A stretch of 64,000 nt of DNA from Pseudomonas plecoglossicida NBRC 103162 = DSM 15088 (GTDB lineage Bacteria > Pseudomonadota > Gammaproteobacteria > Pseudomonadales > Pseudomonadaceae), in NCBI RefSeq assembly GCF_000730665.1, contig NZ_BBIV01000017.1:62001-126000 (forward strand), in the 5' to 3' direction. A model generated the notes under the pieces. That model was not told the DNA's origin. It made no database searches and saw only the letters and a program-made list of their open reading frames with translations. Shown here in pieces: positions 52,045-61,024 of this stretch (position 1 is the stretch's first letter; the number at the start of each line of letters is the position of its first letter). A program made the position numbers and the translations under genes.

Positions 52045-54690
52045 ATGCAAGACCTCGATCCAATCGAAACCCAGGAATGGCTGGATGCCCTGGAGTCGGT
52101 CCTCGACAAAGAAGGCGAAGACCGCGCTCATTACCTGATGACCCGCATGGGCGAGCTGGCCACCCGCAGTGGCTCCCAGCTGCCATACGCGATCACCACG
52201 CCATACCGCAATACCATCCCCGTCACCCACGAAGCACGCATGCCTGGCGACCTGTTCATGGAACGCCGCATTCGCTCGATGGTGCGTTGGAACGCGCTGG
52301 CCATGGTGATGCGCACCAACCTGAAGGATTCGGACCTGGGCGGCCACATCTCCAGCTTCGCCTCCAGTGCCACCCTGTACGACATCGGCTTCAACTACTT
52401 CTTCCAGGCCCCGACCGAAGAACACGGCGGCGACCTGATCTTCTTCCAGGGCCACGCTTCGCCAGGCGTCTACGCCCGTGCCTTCATGGAAGGCCGCATC
52501 AACGAAGACCAGATGAACAACTTCCGTCAGGAAGTGGACGGCAAAGGCCTGTCTTCGTACCCTCACCCTTGGCTGATGCCTGACTTCTGGCAGTTCCCGA
52601 CCGTTTCCATGGGTCTGGGCCCGATCCAGGCGATCTACCAGGCACGCTTCATGAAGTACCTGGAAGCCCGTGGCTTCATCCCGGCCGGCAAGCAGAAGGT
52701 CTGGTGCTTCATGGGCGACGGCGAGTGCGACGAGCCGGAATCCCTGGGCGCGATCGCCCTGGCTGGCCGCGAGAAGCTGGACAACCTGATCTTCGTCATC
52801 AACTGCAACCTGCAGCGCCTCGACGGCCCGGTTCGCGGCAACGGCAAGATCATCCAGGAACTCGAAGGCGTGTTCCGTGGCGGTGGCTGGAACGTCAACA
52901 AGGTCGTCTGGGGCCGTTTCTGGGACCCACTGTTCGCCAAGGACACCAACGGTGCCCTGCAGCGCCGCATGGACGAAGTCATCGACGGCGAATACCAGAA
53001 CTACAAGGCCAAAGACGGCGCCTACGTGCGTCAGCACTTCTTCAACACCCCAGAGCTCAAGGCCATGGTCGAAGACCTGTCCGACGACGAGATCTGGAAG
53101 CTCAACCGTGGTGGCCATGACCCGTACAAGGTCTATGCGGCCTACCATCAGGCGGTCAACCACAAGGACCAGCCGACCGTCATCCTGGCCAAGACCATCA
53201 AGGGTTACGGTACCGGTGCCGGCGAAGCCAAGAACACCGCGCACAACACCAAGAAGGTCGACGTCGACAGCCTGCGTCACTTCCGTGACCGCTTCGACAT
53301 CCCGGTCAAGGATGCCGAGCTCGAGAACCTGCCGTTCTTCAAGCCCGAAGAAGGTTCTGCCGAAGCCAAGTACCTGGCCGAGCGTCGCGCCGCACTGGGT
53401 GGTTTCGTGCCACAGCGCCGTGCCCAGAGCTTCAGCGTGCCGACCCCGCCACTGGAAACGCTGAAAGCGATCCTGGACGGTTCGGGCGACCGCGAAATCT
53501 CTACCACCATGGCCTTCGTGCGGATCCTCGCGCAGCTGGTCAAGGACAAGGAAATCGGCCAGCGCATCGTCCCGATCATCCCGGACGAAGCCCGTACCTT
53601 CGGTATGGAAGGCATGTTCCGCCAGCTGGGCATCTACTCGTCGGTCGGCCAGCTCTACGAGCCAGTCGATAAAGACCAGGTGATGTTCTACCGCGAAGAC
53701 AAGAAGGGCCAGATCCTCGAGGAAGGCATCAACGAAGCCGGCGCCATGTCGTCGTTCATCGCTGCCGGTACCTCGTACAGCTGCCACAACCAGCCGATGC
53801 TGCCGTTCTACATCTTCTACTCGATGTTCGGCTTCCAGCGTATCGGCGACCTGGCCTGGGCCGCTGGCGACAGCCGCACCCGTGGCTTCCTGATCGGCGG
53901 TACCGCCGGCCGTACCACCCTCAACGGTGAAGGCCTGCAGCACGAAGACGGTCACAGCCACATGATGGCGGGCACCATCCCGAACTGCCGCACCTATGAT
54001 CCGACCTACGGCTACGAGCTGGCGGTGATCATCCAGGACGGCATGAAGAAGATGACCGAAGAGCAACAGGACATCTTCTACTACATCACCGTGATGAACG
54101 AGTCCTACCAGCAGCCAGCCATGCCGGCCGGTGTCGAGGAAGGTATCATCAAGGGCATGTACCTGCTCGAGGACGACACCCGCGAAGCCGCGCACCACGT
54201 ACAGCTGATGGGCTCCGGCACCATCCTGCGCGAAGTCCGCGAAGCTGCGAAGATCCTGCGTGAAGAGTTCAACGTCGGTGCCGACGTGTGGAGCGTCACC
54301 AGCTTCAACGAACTGCGCCGCGACGGCCTGGCCGTGGAACGCGCCAACCGCCTGAAGCCTGGCCAGAAGCCACAGCAGACCTACGTCGAGCAGTGCCTGG
54401 CCGGCCGCAAAGGCCCGGTTGTCGCCTCTACCGACTACATGAAGCTGTTCGCCGAGCAGATTCGTCAGTGGGTACCGAGCAAAGAGTTCAAAGTCCTGGG
54501 TACCGACGGTTACGGTCGCAGCGACAGCCGCAAGAAGCTGCGTCACTTCTTCGAAGTCGACCGCCACTTCGTGGTGCTGGCTGCCCTGGAAGCCTTGGCC
54601 GACCGTGGCGAGATCGAACCGAAGGTGGTGGCCGACGCCATCGTCAAGTTCGGCATCGATCCGGACAAGCGCAACCCACTGGACTGCTGA
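52045..54690 (+). CDS. aceE: AceE, pyruvate dehydrogenase E1 component (homodimeric type)
   Basis: 881 residues, the size of the homodimeric E1. It decarboxylates pyruvate with thiamine diphosphate and acetylates the E2 lipoyl group. The ThDP motif is GDGECDEPESLGAIALAGREKLDNL ending ...INCN (shown here in part), and the N-terminal RNTIPVTHEA and HISSFASSATLYDIGFN segments are characteristic. The ATG has a GGAG site. aceF follows by 13 nt. The upstream tandem dyads suggest repressor control. Confidence 0.97.
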   Translation: MQDLDPIETQEWLDALESVLDKEGEDRAHYLMTRMGELATRSGSQLPYAITTPYRNTIPVTHEARMPGDLFMERRIRSMVRWNALAMVMRTNLKDSDLGGHISSFASSATLYDIGFNYFFQAPTEEHGGDLIFFQGHASPGVYARAFMEGRINEDQMNNFRQEVDGKGLSSYPHPWLMPDFWQFPTVSMGLGPIQAIYQARFMKYLEARGFIPAGKQKVWCFMGDGECDEPESLGAIALAGREKLDNLIFVINCNLQRLDGPVRGNGKIIQELEGVFRGGGWNVNKVVWGRFWDPLFAKDTNGALQRRMDEVIDGEYQNYKAKDGAYVRQHFFNTPELKAMVEDLSDDEIWKLNRGGHDPYKVYAAYHQAVNHKDQPTVILAKTIKGYGTGAGEAKNTAHNTKKVDVDSLRHFRDRFDIPVKDAELENLPFFKPEEGSAEAKYLAERRAALGGFVPQRRAQSFSVPTPPLETLKAILDGSGDREISTTMAFVRILAQLVKDKEIGQRIVPIIPDEARTFGMEGMFRQLGIYSSVGQLYEPVDKDQVMFYREDKKGQILEEGINEAGAMSSFIAAGTSYSCHNQPMLPFYIFYSMFGFQRIGDLAWAAGDSRTRGFLIGGTAGRTTLNGEGLQHEDGHSHMMAGTIPNCRTYDPTYGYELAVIIQDGMKKMTEEQQDIFYYITVMNESYQQPAMPAGVEEGIIKGMYLLEDDTREAAHHVQLMGSGTILREVREAAKILREEFNVGADVWSVTSFNELRRDGLAVERANRLKPGQKPQQTYVEQCLAGRKGPVVASTDYMKLFAEQIRQWVPSKEFKVLGTDGYGRSDSRKKLRHFFEVDRHFVVLAALEALADRGEIEPKVVADAIVKFGIDPDKRNPLDC

Positions 54691-54703
54691 GGAGTATTTT
54701 TAA

Positions 54704-56326
54704 GTGAGCGAACTCATTCGCGTACCTGACATCGGCAGCGGTGAAGGTGAAATCATCGAGCTGTTCGTCAAGGTCGGTGACCGTATCGAGGCCGACCAGA
54801 GCCTGCTGACCCTGGAGTCCGACAAGGCCTCCATGGAGATCCCGGCGCCGAAGGCCGGTATCGTCAAGGAACTGAAGGTCAAGCTGGGCGACCGCCTGAA
54901 AGAAGGCGACGAACTGCTGGTGCTGGAAGCCGAGGGCGCCGCTGCGGCGCCCGAGGCTCCGGCCGGTGCGCCTGCCCAGGCTGCCGCACCGGCTCCGGCT
55001 GCTGAAGCTGCCCCTGCTGCCGCCCCGGCTGCAGCACCTGCCGCTGCCAGCGTGCAGGACATCCACGTGCCGGATATCGGTTCGTCGGGCAAGGCCAAGA
55101 TCATCGAAATGCTGGTCAAGGTCGGCGATACCGTCGAAGCGGACCAGTCGCTGATCACCCTGGAGTCCGACAAAGCCTCCATGGAGATCCCGTCGCCTGC
55201 TGCTGGCGTGGTCGAAGAAGTGCTGTGCAAGCTGGAAGATGAAGTCGGCACTGGCGACCTGATCTTCAAGCTGAAGGTCGCTGGCGCCGCACCGGCTGCC
55301 GCACCAGCTCCGGCTGCTGCTCCTGCTCCGGCCGCCGCACCTGCCGCAGCTCCAGCACCTGCCGCCGCACCTGCTCCGGTTGCCACCGCACCGGCTGCCG
55401 GCAGCAACGCCAAGGTTCACGCAGGCCCGGCGGTTCGTCAGCTGGCCCGTGAATTCGGTGTCGAGCTGGGCGCAGTTGCCGCGACCGGCCCGCACGGCCG
55501 CATCCTGAAAGAAGACGTGCAGGTCTACGTCAAGGCCATGATGCAGAAGGCCAAGGAAGCGCCCGCAGCCGCCGGCGCAACCGGCGGCGCTGGCATCCCG
55601 CCGATCCCGGCCGTGGACTTCAGCAAGTTCGGTGAAGTGGAAGAAGTGGCCCTGACCCGCCTGATGCAGGTCGGTGCCAACAACCTGCACCGCAGCTGGC
55701 TGAACGTGCCGCACGTGACCCAGTTCGACTCCGCCGACATCACCGAGCTGGAAGCCTTCCGCGTTGCGCAGAAGGCCGTGGCCGAGAAGGCTGGCGTCAA
55801 GCTGACCGTGCTGCCACTGCTGCTCAAGGCCTGCGCCTTCCTGCTCAAGGAACTGCCGGACTTCAACAGCTCGCTGGCGCCAAGCGGCAAGGCGATCATC
55901 CGCAAGAAGTACGTGCACATCGGCTTCGCCGTGGACACCCCGGACGGTCTGCTGGTCCCTGTGATCAAGAACGTCGACCAGAAGAGCCTGCTGCAACTGG
56001 CTGCCGAAGCTGCCTCGCTCGCCGAGAAAGCCCGCACCAAGAAGCTCTCGGCCGACGACATGCAGGGCGCCTGCTTCACCATCTCCAGCCTCGGCCACAT
56101 TGGCGGCACCGGCTTCACGCCGATCGTCAACGCGCCTGAGGTGGCGATCCTCGGTGTCTCCAAGGCAACCATGCAGCCGGTCTGGGATGGCAAGGCCTTC
56201 CAGCCGAAGCTGATGCTGCCGCTGTCGCTGTCCTACGATCACCGTGTGATCAACGGCGCTGCCGCCGCGCGCTTCACCAAGCGCCTGGGCGACGTGCTGG
56301 GCGATATCCGCACCATGCTGCTGTAA
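54704..56326 (+). CDS. aceF: AceF, dihydrolipoyl acetyltransferase (E2 of pyruvate dehydrogenase)
   Basis: 540 residues starting with GTG 54704 (VSELIRVPDIGSGEGEI), GAGGAG upstream. Domains: lipoyl domain 1 (lipoyl Lys41 in ESDKASMEIP), an Ala/Pro linker, lipoyl domain 2 (Lys157), a long Ala/Pro linker (about 205-250), the E1/E3-binding domain (AGPAVRQLAREFGVEL...GPHGRILKEDV, about 255-290), then the acetyltransferase core with His513 in SYDHRVING. Asn517 follows where many E2s have Asp; I recall the same in Azotobacter. A rho-independent terminator ends the operon. Confidence 0.96.
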   Translation: MSELIRVPDIGSGEGEIIELFVKVGDRIEADQSLLTLESDKASMEIPAPKAGIVKELKVKLGDRLKEGDELLVLEAEGAAAAPEAPAGAPAQAAAPAPAAEAAPAAAPAAAPAAASVQDIHVPDIGSSGKAKIIEMLVKVGDTVEADQSLITLESDKASMEIPSPAAGVVEEVLCKLEDEVGTGDLIFKLKVAGAAPAAAPAPAAAPAPAAAPAAAPAPAAAPAPVATAPAAGSNAKVHAGPAVRQLAREFGVELGAVAATGPHGRILKEDVQVYVKAMMQKAKEAPAAAGATGGAGIPPIPAVDFSKFGEVEEVALTRLMQVGANNLHRSWLNVPHVTQFDSADITELEAFRVAQKAVAEKAGVKLTVLPLLLKACAFLLKELPDFNSSLAPSGKAIIRKKYVHIGFAVDTPDGLLVPVIKNVDQKSLLQLAAEAASLAEKARTKKLSADDMQGACFTISSLGHIGGTGFTPIVNAPEVAILGVSKATMQPVWDGKAFQPKLMLPLSLSYDHRVINGAAAARFTKRLGDVLGDIRTMLL

Positions 56327-56394
56327 CACGCAGTCCACCTGCCTCCCCCCGGGGAGGCGGGTACCCTTTTCGAGCTGCCACGCTCGTACCTCAA

Positions 56395-56420
56395 CCCCGC
56401 CAATTGGCGGGGCTTTTTTT
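56395..56420 (+). terminator. Rho-independent terminator of aceEF
   Basis: CCCCGCC and GGCGGGG form a 7-bp stem around AATT, followed by C and seven T residues. A second GC-rich hairpin (CCTCCCCCCGGGGAGG) lies between it and the aceF stop. Confidence 0.92.
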
Positions 56421-56445
56421 GCCTGTCGCAGCATCTTTTGTGCCT

Positions 56446-56649
56446 GTGAGATTGAGCGCCGCCCACGCGGCGCATCGCGAGCTGCGCTCGCTCCTACGTT
56501 TGTTTCTGGCCAGTAACGCCTGTGACAGGCGCACGCGACCGTCTTGTTTGTACGACGCGATATCAAGCCATGCACTAGGCGTCCGCGCACAAATTCCACA
56601 AGGAAATTGGCCCGAAACAAACGTAGGAGCGGGCGGCGCTCGATCTCAC
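56446..56649. mobile_element. ~204-bp MITE/REPIN-like element with inverted ends
   Basis: The left end reads GTGAGATTGAGCGCCGCCC and, 25 bp further in, GCTCCTACGTTTGTTTC; the right end is the inverse (GAAACAAACGTAGGAGC, then GGGCGGCGCTCGATCTCAC). The left arm carries an extra insert of about 25 bp. The centre has no ORF. It resembles a non-autonomous repeat element of the Pseudomonas REP family; the absence of target duplication means transposition is not shown. Confidence 0.6.
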
Positions 56650-56817
56650 ACGCGACAAACAGCCCAAGACGAACACCCGCCCTAAGGATTCCAGCCCCGC
56701 CGCCGAAAACATACTCATGACCCCCCACATGGCCGCTTGCCAGCCCTGGGGACATGATGCAACCTTGCCGGATGCGCCGCCGCCCAGGCCGCGTCTCCCT
56801 CTTCAAGCGAGTCTTCG

Positions 56818-59502
56818 ATGAAAAGCCAACCCGATGCCGCCAGCCGTGTGGCGGCCGAGGTCGTCACGCAGCTCCCCGTGCCCTCGCGGCTCGGCATGCT
56901 GCGTTTCGAAAGGCTCAACGAAGCCACCTGGGCCATGCTCTACCTCGACCCCGCCTGCGAACGCCAGTTCGGCGTGCCCGCCTCCGAGTTGTGTGCGCTG
57001 ATCGACGCGCCCTATGCCAGCCTCATGGAGCCCGAAGCGCGCTACCGGCTGCACGACGAAATCCAGCTTCAACTCAACCAGCGCAACTACTACCGCGTGC
57101 GCTACACCTTCCATGCACAATCGCGCACGCTGCGCGTGCTGGAGGTGGGCGAAGCGTTCAAGCAGCACAACCGCCAGCTGCTGCGCGGCTTCCTGACCAT
57201 GCTGGATGACGAGGACGAAGCAGCATTCGAGGCCAACGACCTCGAATCACGCAACAACCGCCTGGAGCTGGCCCTGCAACTCAACCAGCGCGCCCAGCAG
57301 GAACAGTTCGAACACCTGGAGCGCGTACGCGGCCAGCAGGACCTGATCCTGCGCCTGGCCCGCCAGCGCTACAGCGCCGAGAATTCGCTGCTGGAAGCTG
57401 CGCAGTTGATCACCCGCAGTGCCTGCGAGATCTACAAGGTCGACAGCGCCAGCATCTGGCACCTGGAAGACCAGCGCCTGGAACCGATCAGCGCCTGGCT
57501 GCGCGCCGAGCAGGTGCATCGCCTGCCGGACCCTATCGACGCCAGCCGCTTCCCCGATTACCTGGACGCCCTGCACGCCAGCCGCGCCATCGATGCGCAC
57601 AACGCCAACCACGACCCGCGCACCCGTGAACTGGCCCAGAGCCTGTACGCCGACAACAACGCCATGCTCGACGCCAGTATCCGCGTCGATGGTCAGGTGG
57701 TCGGCGTGCTGTGCCTGGAGCAGACCGGCCAGCCGCGGGCTTGGCAGTCGGACGAGATCGCCTTCGCCGGCGAGCTGGCCGACCAGTTCGCGCAGGTCAT
57801 CACCAACCACAACCGGCGCACGGCCGCCAGCGCCCTGCACCTGTTCCAACGCGCCGTGGAGCAGAGCGCCAGCGCCTTCCTGCTGGTCAATCGCGAAGGT
57901 GTGGTGGAGTACGTCAACCCCAGCTTCACGGCGATCACCCAGTACAGCACCGAGGAAGTCCAGGGCCATCACCTGGCCGAGCTGCCGGCGCTGGAGAACC
58001 TCAGCGAGCTGCTGTTCGACTCTCCTTCGAGCCTGGCCATGGGCAACAGCTGGCAAGGTGAGTTCAAGAGCCGACGCAAGAACCTCGAACCCTACTGGGG
58101 CCAGCTGTCGATCTCCAAGGTGTACGGCGACAACCGTGAGCTGACCCACTATATCGGCATCTACGAAGACGTCACCCAGACCAAGCTCGCCCAGCAACGG
58201 ATCGAACGCCTGGCCTACACCGACAACCTGACCAACCTGGGCAACCGCCCGGCGTTCATCCGCAGCCTCGACGAGCGCTTCGCCCTCGACGGCGAAAGCC
58301 CCACCTGCCTGCTGCTGGTGGACATCGACAATTTCAAGCGGATCAACGACAGCCTTGGCCACCAGACCGGCGACAAACTGCTGATCAGCCTGGCCCGGCG
58401 CCTGCGCAACAGCCTCAGCGCCGGAGGCGTGCTGGCCCGTTTCGCCAGCAACGAGTTCGCCGTGCTGCTCGACGACACCAGCCTGGAAGACGGCCAGTGC
58501 GTTGCCCTGCAACTGCTGCGCACCCTCGACAAGCCGATGTTCGTCGACAACCAGCTGATCAACGTCACCGCTTCGGTGGGCCTGGCCTGTGCGCCGCTGC
58601 ACGGCAGCGACCCGACCACCCTGATGAAGAACGCCGGCCTGGCCTTGCACAAGGCCAAGGCCAACGGCAAGCACCAGGTGCAGGTGTTCACCGAAGTGCT
58701 CAATGCCGAGGCCAGCTACAAGCTGTTCGTCGAGAACAACCTGCGCCGCGCGCTGACCCAGAACGAGCTGGAGGTGTTCTACCAGCCCAAGCTGTGCCTG
58801 CGCAGCGGACGGCTGCTGGGCCTTGAGGCGCTGTTGCGCTGGAACCACCCCGAGCGCGGCATGATCCGCCCCGACCAGTTCATCAGCGTGGCGGAAGAAA
58901 CCGGCCTGATCATCCCCATCGGCAAATGGGTGGTGCGCCAGGCGTGCCGCATGAGCCAACAGCTGCGCGAAGCCGGCATGGGCAACCTGCACGTGGCAAT
59001 CAACCTTTCGCCCAAGCAGTTCTCCGACCCCGACCTGGTGGCCTCGATCGGCTCGATCCTCAAGGACGAAGCCCTGCCTCCGCACCTGCTGGAGCTGGAG
59101 CTGACCGAAGGGCTGTTGCTGGAAGCCAGCGAAGACACCCACCGCCAGCTCGATGAACTCAAGGCCCTGGGCCTGACCCTGGCCATGGACGACTTCGGCA
59201 CCGGCTATTCGTCGCTGAGCTACCTGAAGAAATTCCCGATCGACATCATCAAGATCGACCGCAGCTTCATCAATGAGATCCCCGACAACCAGGACGACAT
59301 GGAGATCACCTCGGCGGTGGTGGCGATGGCCCACAACCTCAAGCTCAAGGTGGTGGCCGAAGGGATCGAGACGCCGGCGCAGCTGGCGTTCCTGCGCCGC
59401 CACCGCTGCGACGTGGGCCAGGGCTACCTGTTCGACCGGCCGATTCCGGGGCGCGAGCTTGCGGAAAAGCTCAAGCGCTATCCGCGCGGTCCAATGGCCT
59501 GA
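56818..59502 (+). CDS. dipA: DipA-type c-di-GMP phosphodiesterase (PAS-GAF-PAS-GGDEF*-EAL)
   Basis: 894 residues, no signal peptide. Order: PAS-like N-terminus, coiled coil (about 140-175), GAF (about 178-340), PAS (about 345-455), a degenerate GGDEF whose motif is Ala543-Ser-Asn-Glu-Phe547, and an EAL domain with the intact EALLRW (Glu670-Ala-Leu672), INLSPKQF, DDFGTGYSSL and KIDRSF. It should therefore degrade c-di-GMP, with the GGDEF-like domain regulatory. It is the P. aeruginosa DipA layout, including the ASNEF variant, and the neighbour msrA matches that locus. The ribosome-binding site is weak. Confidence 0.92.
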   Translation: MKSQPDAASRVAAEVVTQLPVPSRLGMLRFERLNEATWAMLYLDPACERQFGVPASELCALIDAPYASLMEPEARYRLHDEIQLQLNQRNYYRVRYTFHAQSRTLRVLEVGEAFKQHNRQLLRGFLTMLDDEDEAAFEANDLESRNNRLELALQLNQRAQQEQFEHLERVRGQQDLILRLARQRYSAENSLLEAAQLITRSACEIYKVDSASIWHLEDQRLEPISAWLRAEQVHRLPDPIDASRFPDYLDALHASRAIDAHNANHDPRTRELAQSLYADNNAMLDASIRVDGQVVGVLCLEQTGQPRAWQSDEIAFAGELADQFAQVITNHNRRTAASALHLFQRAVEQSASAFLLVNREGVVEYVNPSFTAITQYSTEEVQGHHLAELPALENLSELLFDSPSSLAMGNSWQGEFKSRRKNLEPYWGQLSISKVYGDNRELTHYIGIYEDVTQTKLAQQRIERLAYTDNLTNLGNRPAFIRSLDERFALDGESPTCLLLVDIDNFKRINDSLGHQTGDKLLISLARRLRNSLSAGGVLARFASNEFAVLLDDTSLEDGQCVALQLLRTLDKPMFVDNQLINVTASVGLACAPLHGSDPTTLMKNAGLALHKAKANGKHQVQVFTEVLNAEASYKLFVENNLRRALTQNELEVFYQPKLCLRSGRLLGLEALLRWNHPERGMIRPDQFISVAEETGLIIPIGKWVVRQACRMSQQLREAGMGNLHVAINLSPKQFSDPDLVASIGSILKDEALPPHLLELELTEGLLLEASEDTHRQLDELKALGLTLAMDDFGTGYSSLSYLKKFPIDIIKIDRSFINEIPDNQDDMEITSAVVAMAHNLKLKVVAEGIETPAQLAFLRRHRCDVGQGYLFDRPIPGRELAEKLKRYPRGPMA

Positions 59503-59544
59503 CAGCGACTGAAAGCTCGGGCACTATAGAGTCCATTCGGGCCT

Positions 59545-59566
59545 CATCGCCGGCAAGCCGGCGATG
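59545..59566. repeat. Single REP hairpin before msrA
   Basis: CATCGCCGGC-AA-GCCGGCGATG, a perfect 10-bp stem with AA loop, lies 42 bp after the dipA stop and 39 bp before the msrA ATG. It is a single REP core, not a pair. Confidence 0.8.
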
Positions 59567-59605
59567 GGTTCAACACCTATCCAACTGACATACAGAGGAA
59601 CGGCC

Positions 59606-60274
59606 ATGGTCCTGCGTTCGGAAATCCTGGTGAACAAAAACCTCATGCCCACCGCCGAGCAAGCCCTGCCCGGCCGCGAAACCCCGATGACCCTGCCCGA
59701 GTTCCACTACGTGTTCGAGGGCACCCCGCTGCTCGGCCCGTTCTTCGAAGGCAGCATCGACTTCGCGATCTTCGGCCTGGGCTGCTTCTGGGGCGCCGAG
59801 CGCCGCTTCTGGCAGCGTGAAGGCGTGGTCAGCACCGTGGTCGGCTATGCCGGCGGCTTCACCCCCAACCCCACCTACGAAGAAGTCTGCTCGGGCCTGA
59901 CCGGCCACACCGAAGTGGTGCTGGTGGTGTTCGACAAGGACCGGGTCAGCTACCGCGAGCTGCTGGCCATGTTCTGGGAGCTGCACAACCCGACCCAGGG
60001 CATGCGCCAGGGCAACGACGTCGGCACCCAGTACCGCTCGGCCATCTACTGCACCTCGCCGGAGCAGCTCGAGGAAGCCAAGGCCAGCCGCGACGCCTTC
60101 CAGGCCGAGTTGAGCAAGGCCGGTTTCGGCGAGATCACCACCGAGATCGACCAGGCGCCGACCGTGTACTTCGCCGAGGCCTACCACCAGCAGTACCTGG
60201 CCAAGAACCCGGACGGCTACTGCGGCATTGGCGGCACCGGCGTGTGCCTGCCGCCCAGCCTGCAGGGCAATTGA
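59606..60274 (+). CDS. msrA: MsrA, peptide methionine-(S)-S-oxide reductase
   Basis: 222 residues from ATG 59606 with AGAGGAA upstream. The catalytic motif is GCFWG (Cys60) and the C-terminal resolving cysteines are in [12 protein letters not shown]. It reduces methionine-S-sulfoxide in oxidised proteins. A leading extension of about 50 residues before GLGCFWG matches the longer proteobacterial form. The GST starts 3 nt after its stop, so they are likely co-transcribed. Confidence 0.96.
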   Translation: MVLRSEILVNKNLMPTAEQALPGRETPMTLPEFHYVFEGTPLLGPFFEGSIDFAIFGLGCFWGAERRFWQREGVVSTVVGYAGGFTPNPTYEEVCSGLTGHTEVVLVVFDKDRVSYRELLAMFWELHNPTQGMRQGNDVGTQYRSAIYCTSPEQLEEAKASRDAFQAELSKAGFGEITTEIDQAPTVYFAEAYHQQYLAKNPDGYCGIGGTGVCLPPSLQGN

Positions 60275-60277
60275 GCC

Positions 60278-60901
60278 ATGGCGACGATGACCCTGTTCCA
60301 CTCGCCGCTGTCGCCCTTCGTGCGCAAGGTCATGGTGGTGCTGCACGAAACCGGCCAGCTCGACCGCGTGGCCCTGCAGCCGGTGAACATCAGCCCGGTG
60401 AGTGGTGACGAACAGCTCAACCAGGGCAACCCGATCGGCAAGATCCCGGCGCTGCGCCTGGAAGACGGCACCGTGCTGCACGACAGCCGCGTCATCTGCG
60501 AGTACCTCGACCTGCAGCATGTCGGCCTGCCACTGCTGCCCCGCGAGGGCTCGGCGCGCTGGCGGCGCATGACCCTGGTGTCGCAGGCCGATGCGATCAT
60601 GGATGCGGCGGTGTCGTCGCGCTATGAAAGCTTCCTGCGGCCGGAAGACAAGCGTTGGGACGGCTGGCTGGACGCGCAAAGCGAAAAGATCCGCCGCAGC
60701 CTGGCCAACCTTGAGCACGAGCACTTGGCGGAGCTGATTTCGGGCTTTGATCTGGCGGCTATCGGCGTGGCCTGTGCGCTGGGGTATCTGGATTTGCGCC
60801 AGCCCGAGTTCGGCTGGCGCGAGCACCAGCCTGGGTTGGCGACGTGGTATGCCGAGGTGAGCAAGCGGCCGTCGATGGTCGCTACGGCACCGGTGGCCTG
60901 A
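60278..60901 (+). CDS. Glutathione S-transferase family protein
   Basis: 207 residues: an N-terminal thioredoxin-fold GST domain ([40 protein letters not shown]) and a C-terminal helical domain. The SPxSPFVRK start resembles bacterial GSTs of the YfcF/beta-like types. The function may be detoxification or redox support alongside MsrA; substrates cannot be inferred. It follows msrA by 3 nt. Confidence 0.9.
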   Translation: MATMTLFHSPLSPFVRKVMVVLHETGQLDRVALQPVNISPVSGDEQLNQGNPIGKIPALRLEDGTVLHDSRVICEYLDLQHVGLPLLPREGSARWRRMTLVSQADAIMDAAVSSRYESFLRPEDKRWDGWLDAQSEKIRRSLANLEHEHLAELISGFDLAAIGVACALGYLDLRQPEFGWREHQPGLATWYAEVSKRPSMVATAPVA

Positions 60902-60910
60902 CAGACCGCT

Positions 60911-60949
60911 ATCGCCGGCAAGCCGGCGATCGGGCTGCAAAGCAGCCCC
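60911..60949. repeat. REP core plus GC hairpin after the GST gene
   Basis: ATCGCCGGCAAGCCGGCGAT (60911-60930) is a perfect hairpin, followed by a second, GGGCTGC-AAA-GCAGCCC. The pair lies between the convergent GST and creD genes and probably ends transcription from both. Confidence 0.75.
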
Positions 60950-61024
60950 CGCCTCAGCTCGGCATGACAGGAAACAACTCCCCGATTCTCCGGGCCAGCC
61001 ACCGCCCGATCTCTCTGTCTTCCC

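Noticed and set aside
51931..54567. 878-codon minus-strand ORF
   Set aside because: It is the antisense of aceE; the plus strand encodes a complete, motif-rich E1 protein.
54950..55400. Ala/Pro repeats in aceF considered as tandem repeat array
   Set aside because: They are ordinary flexible linkers between E2 domains.
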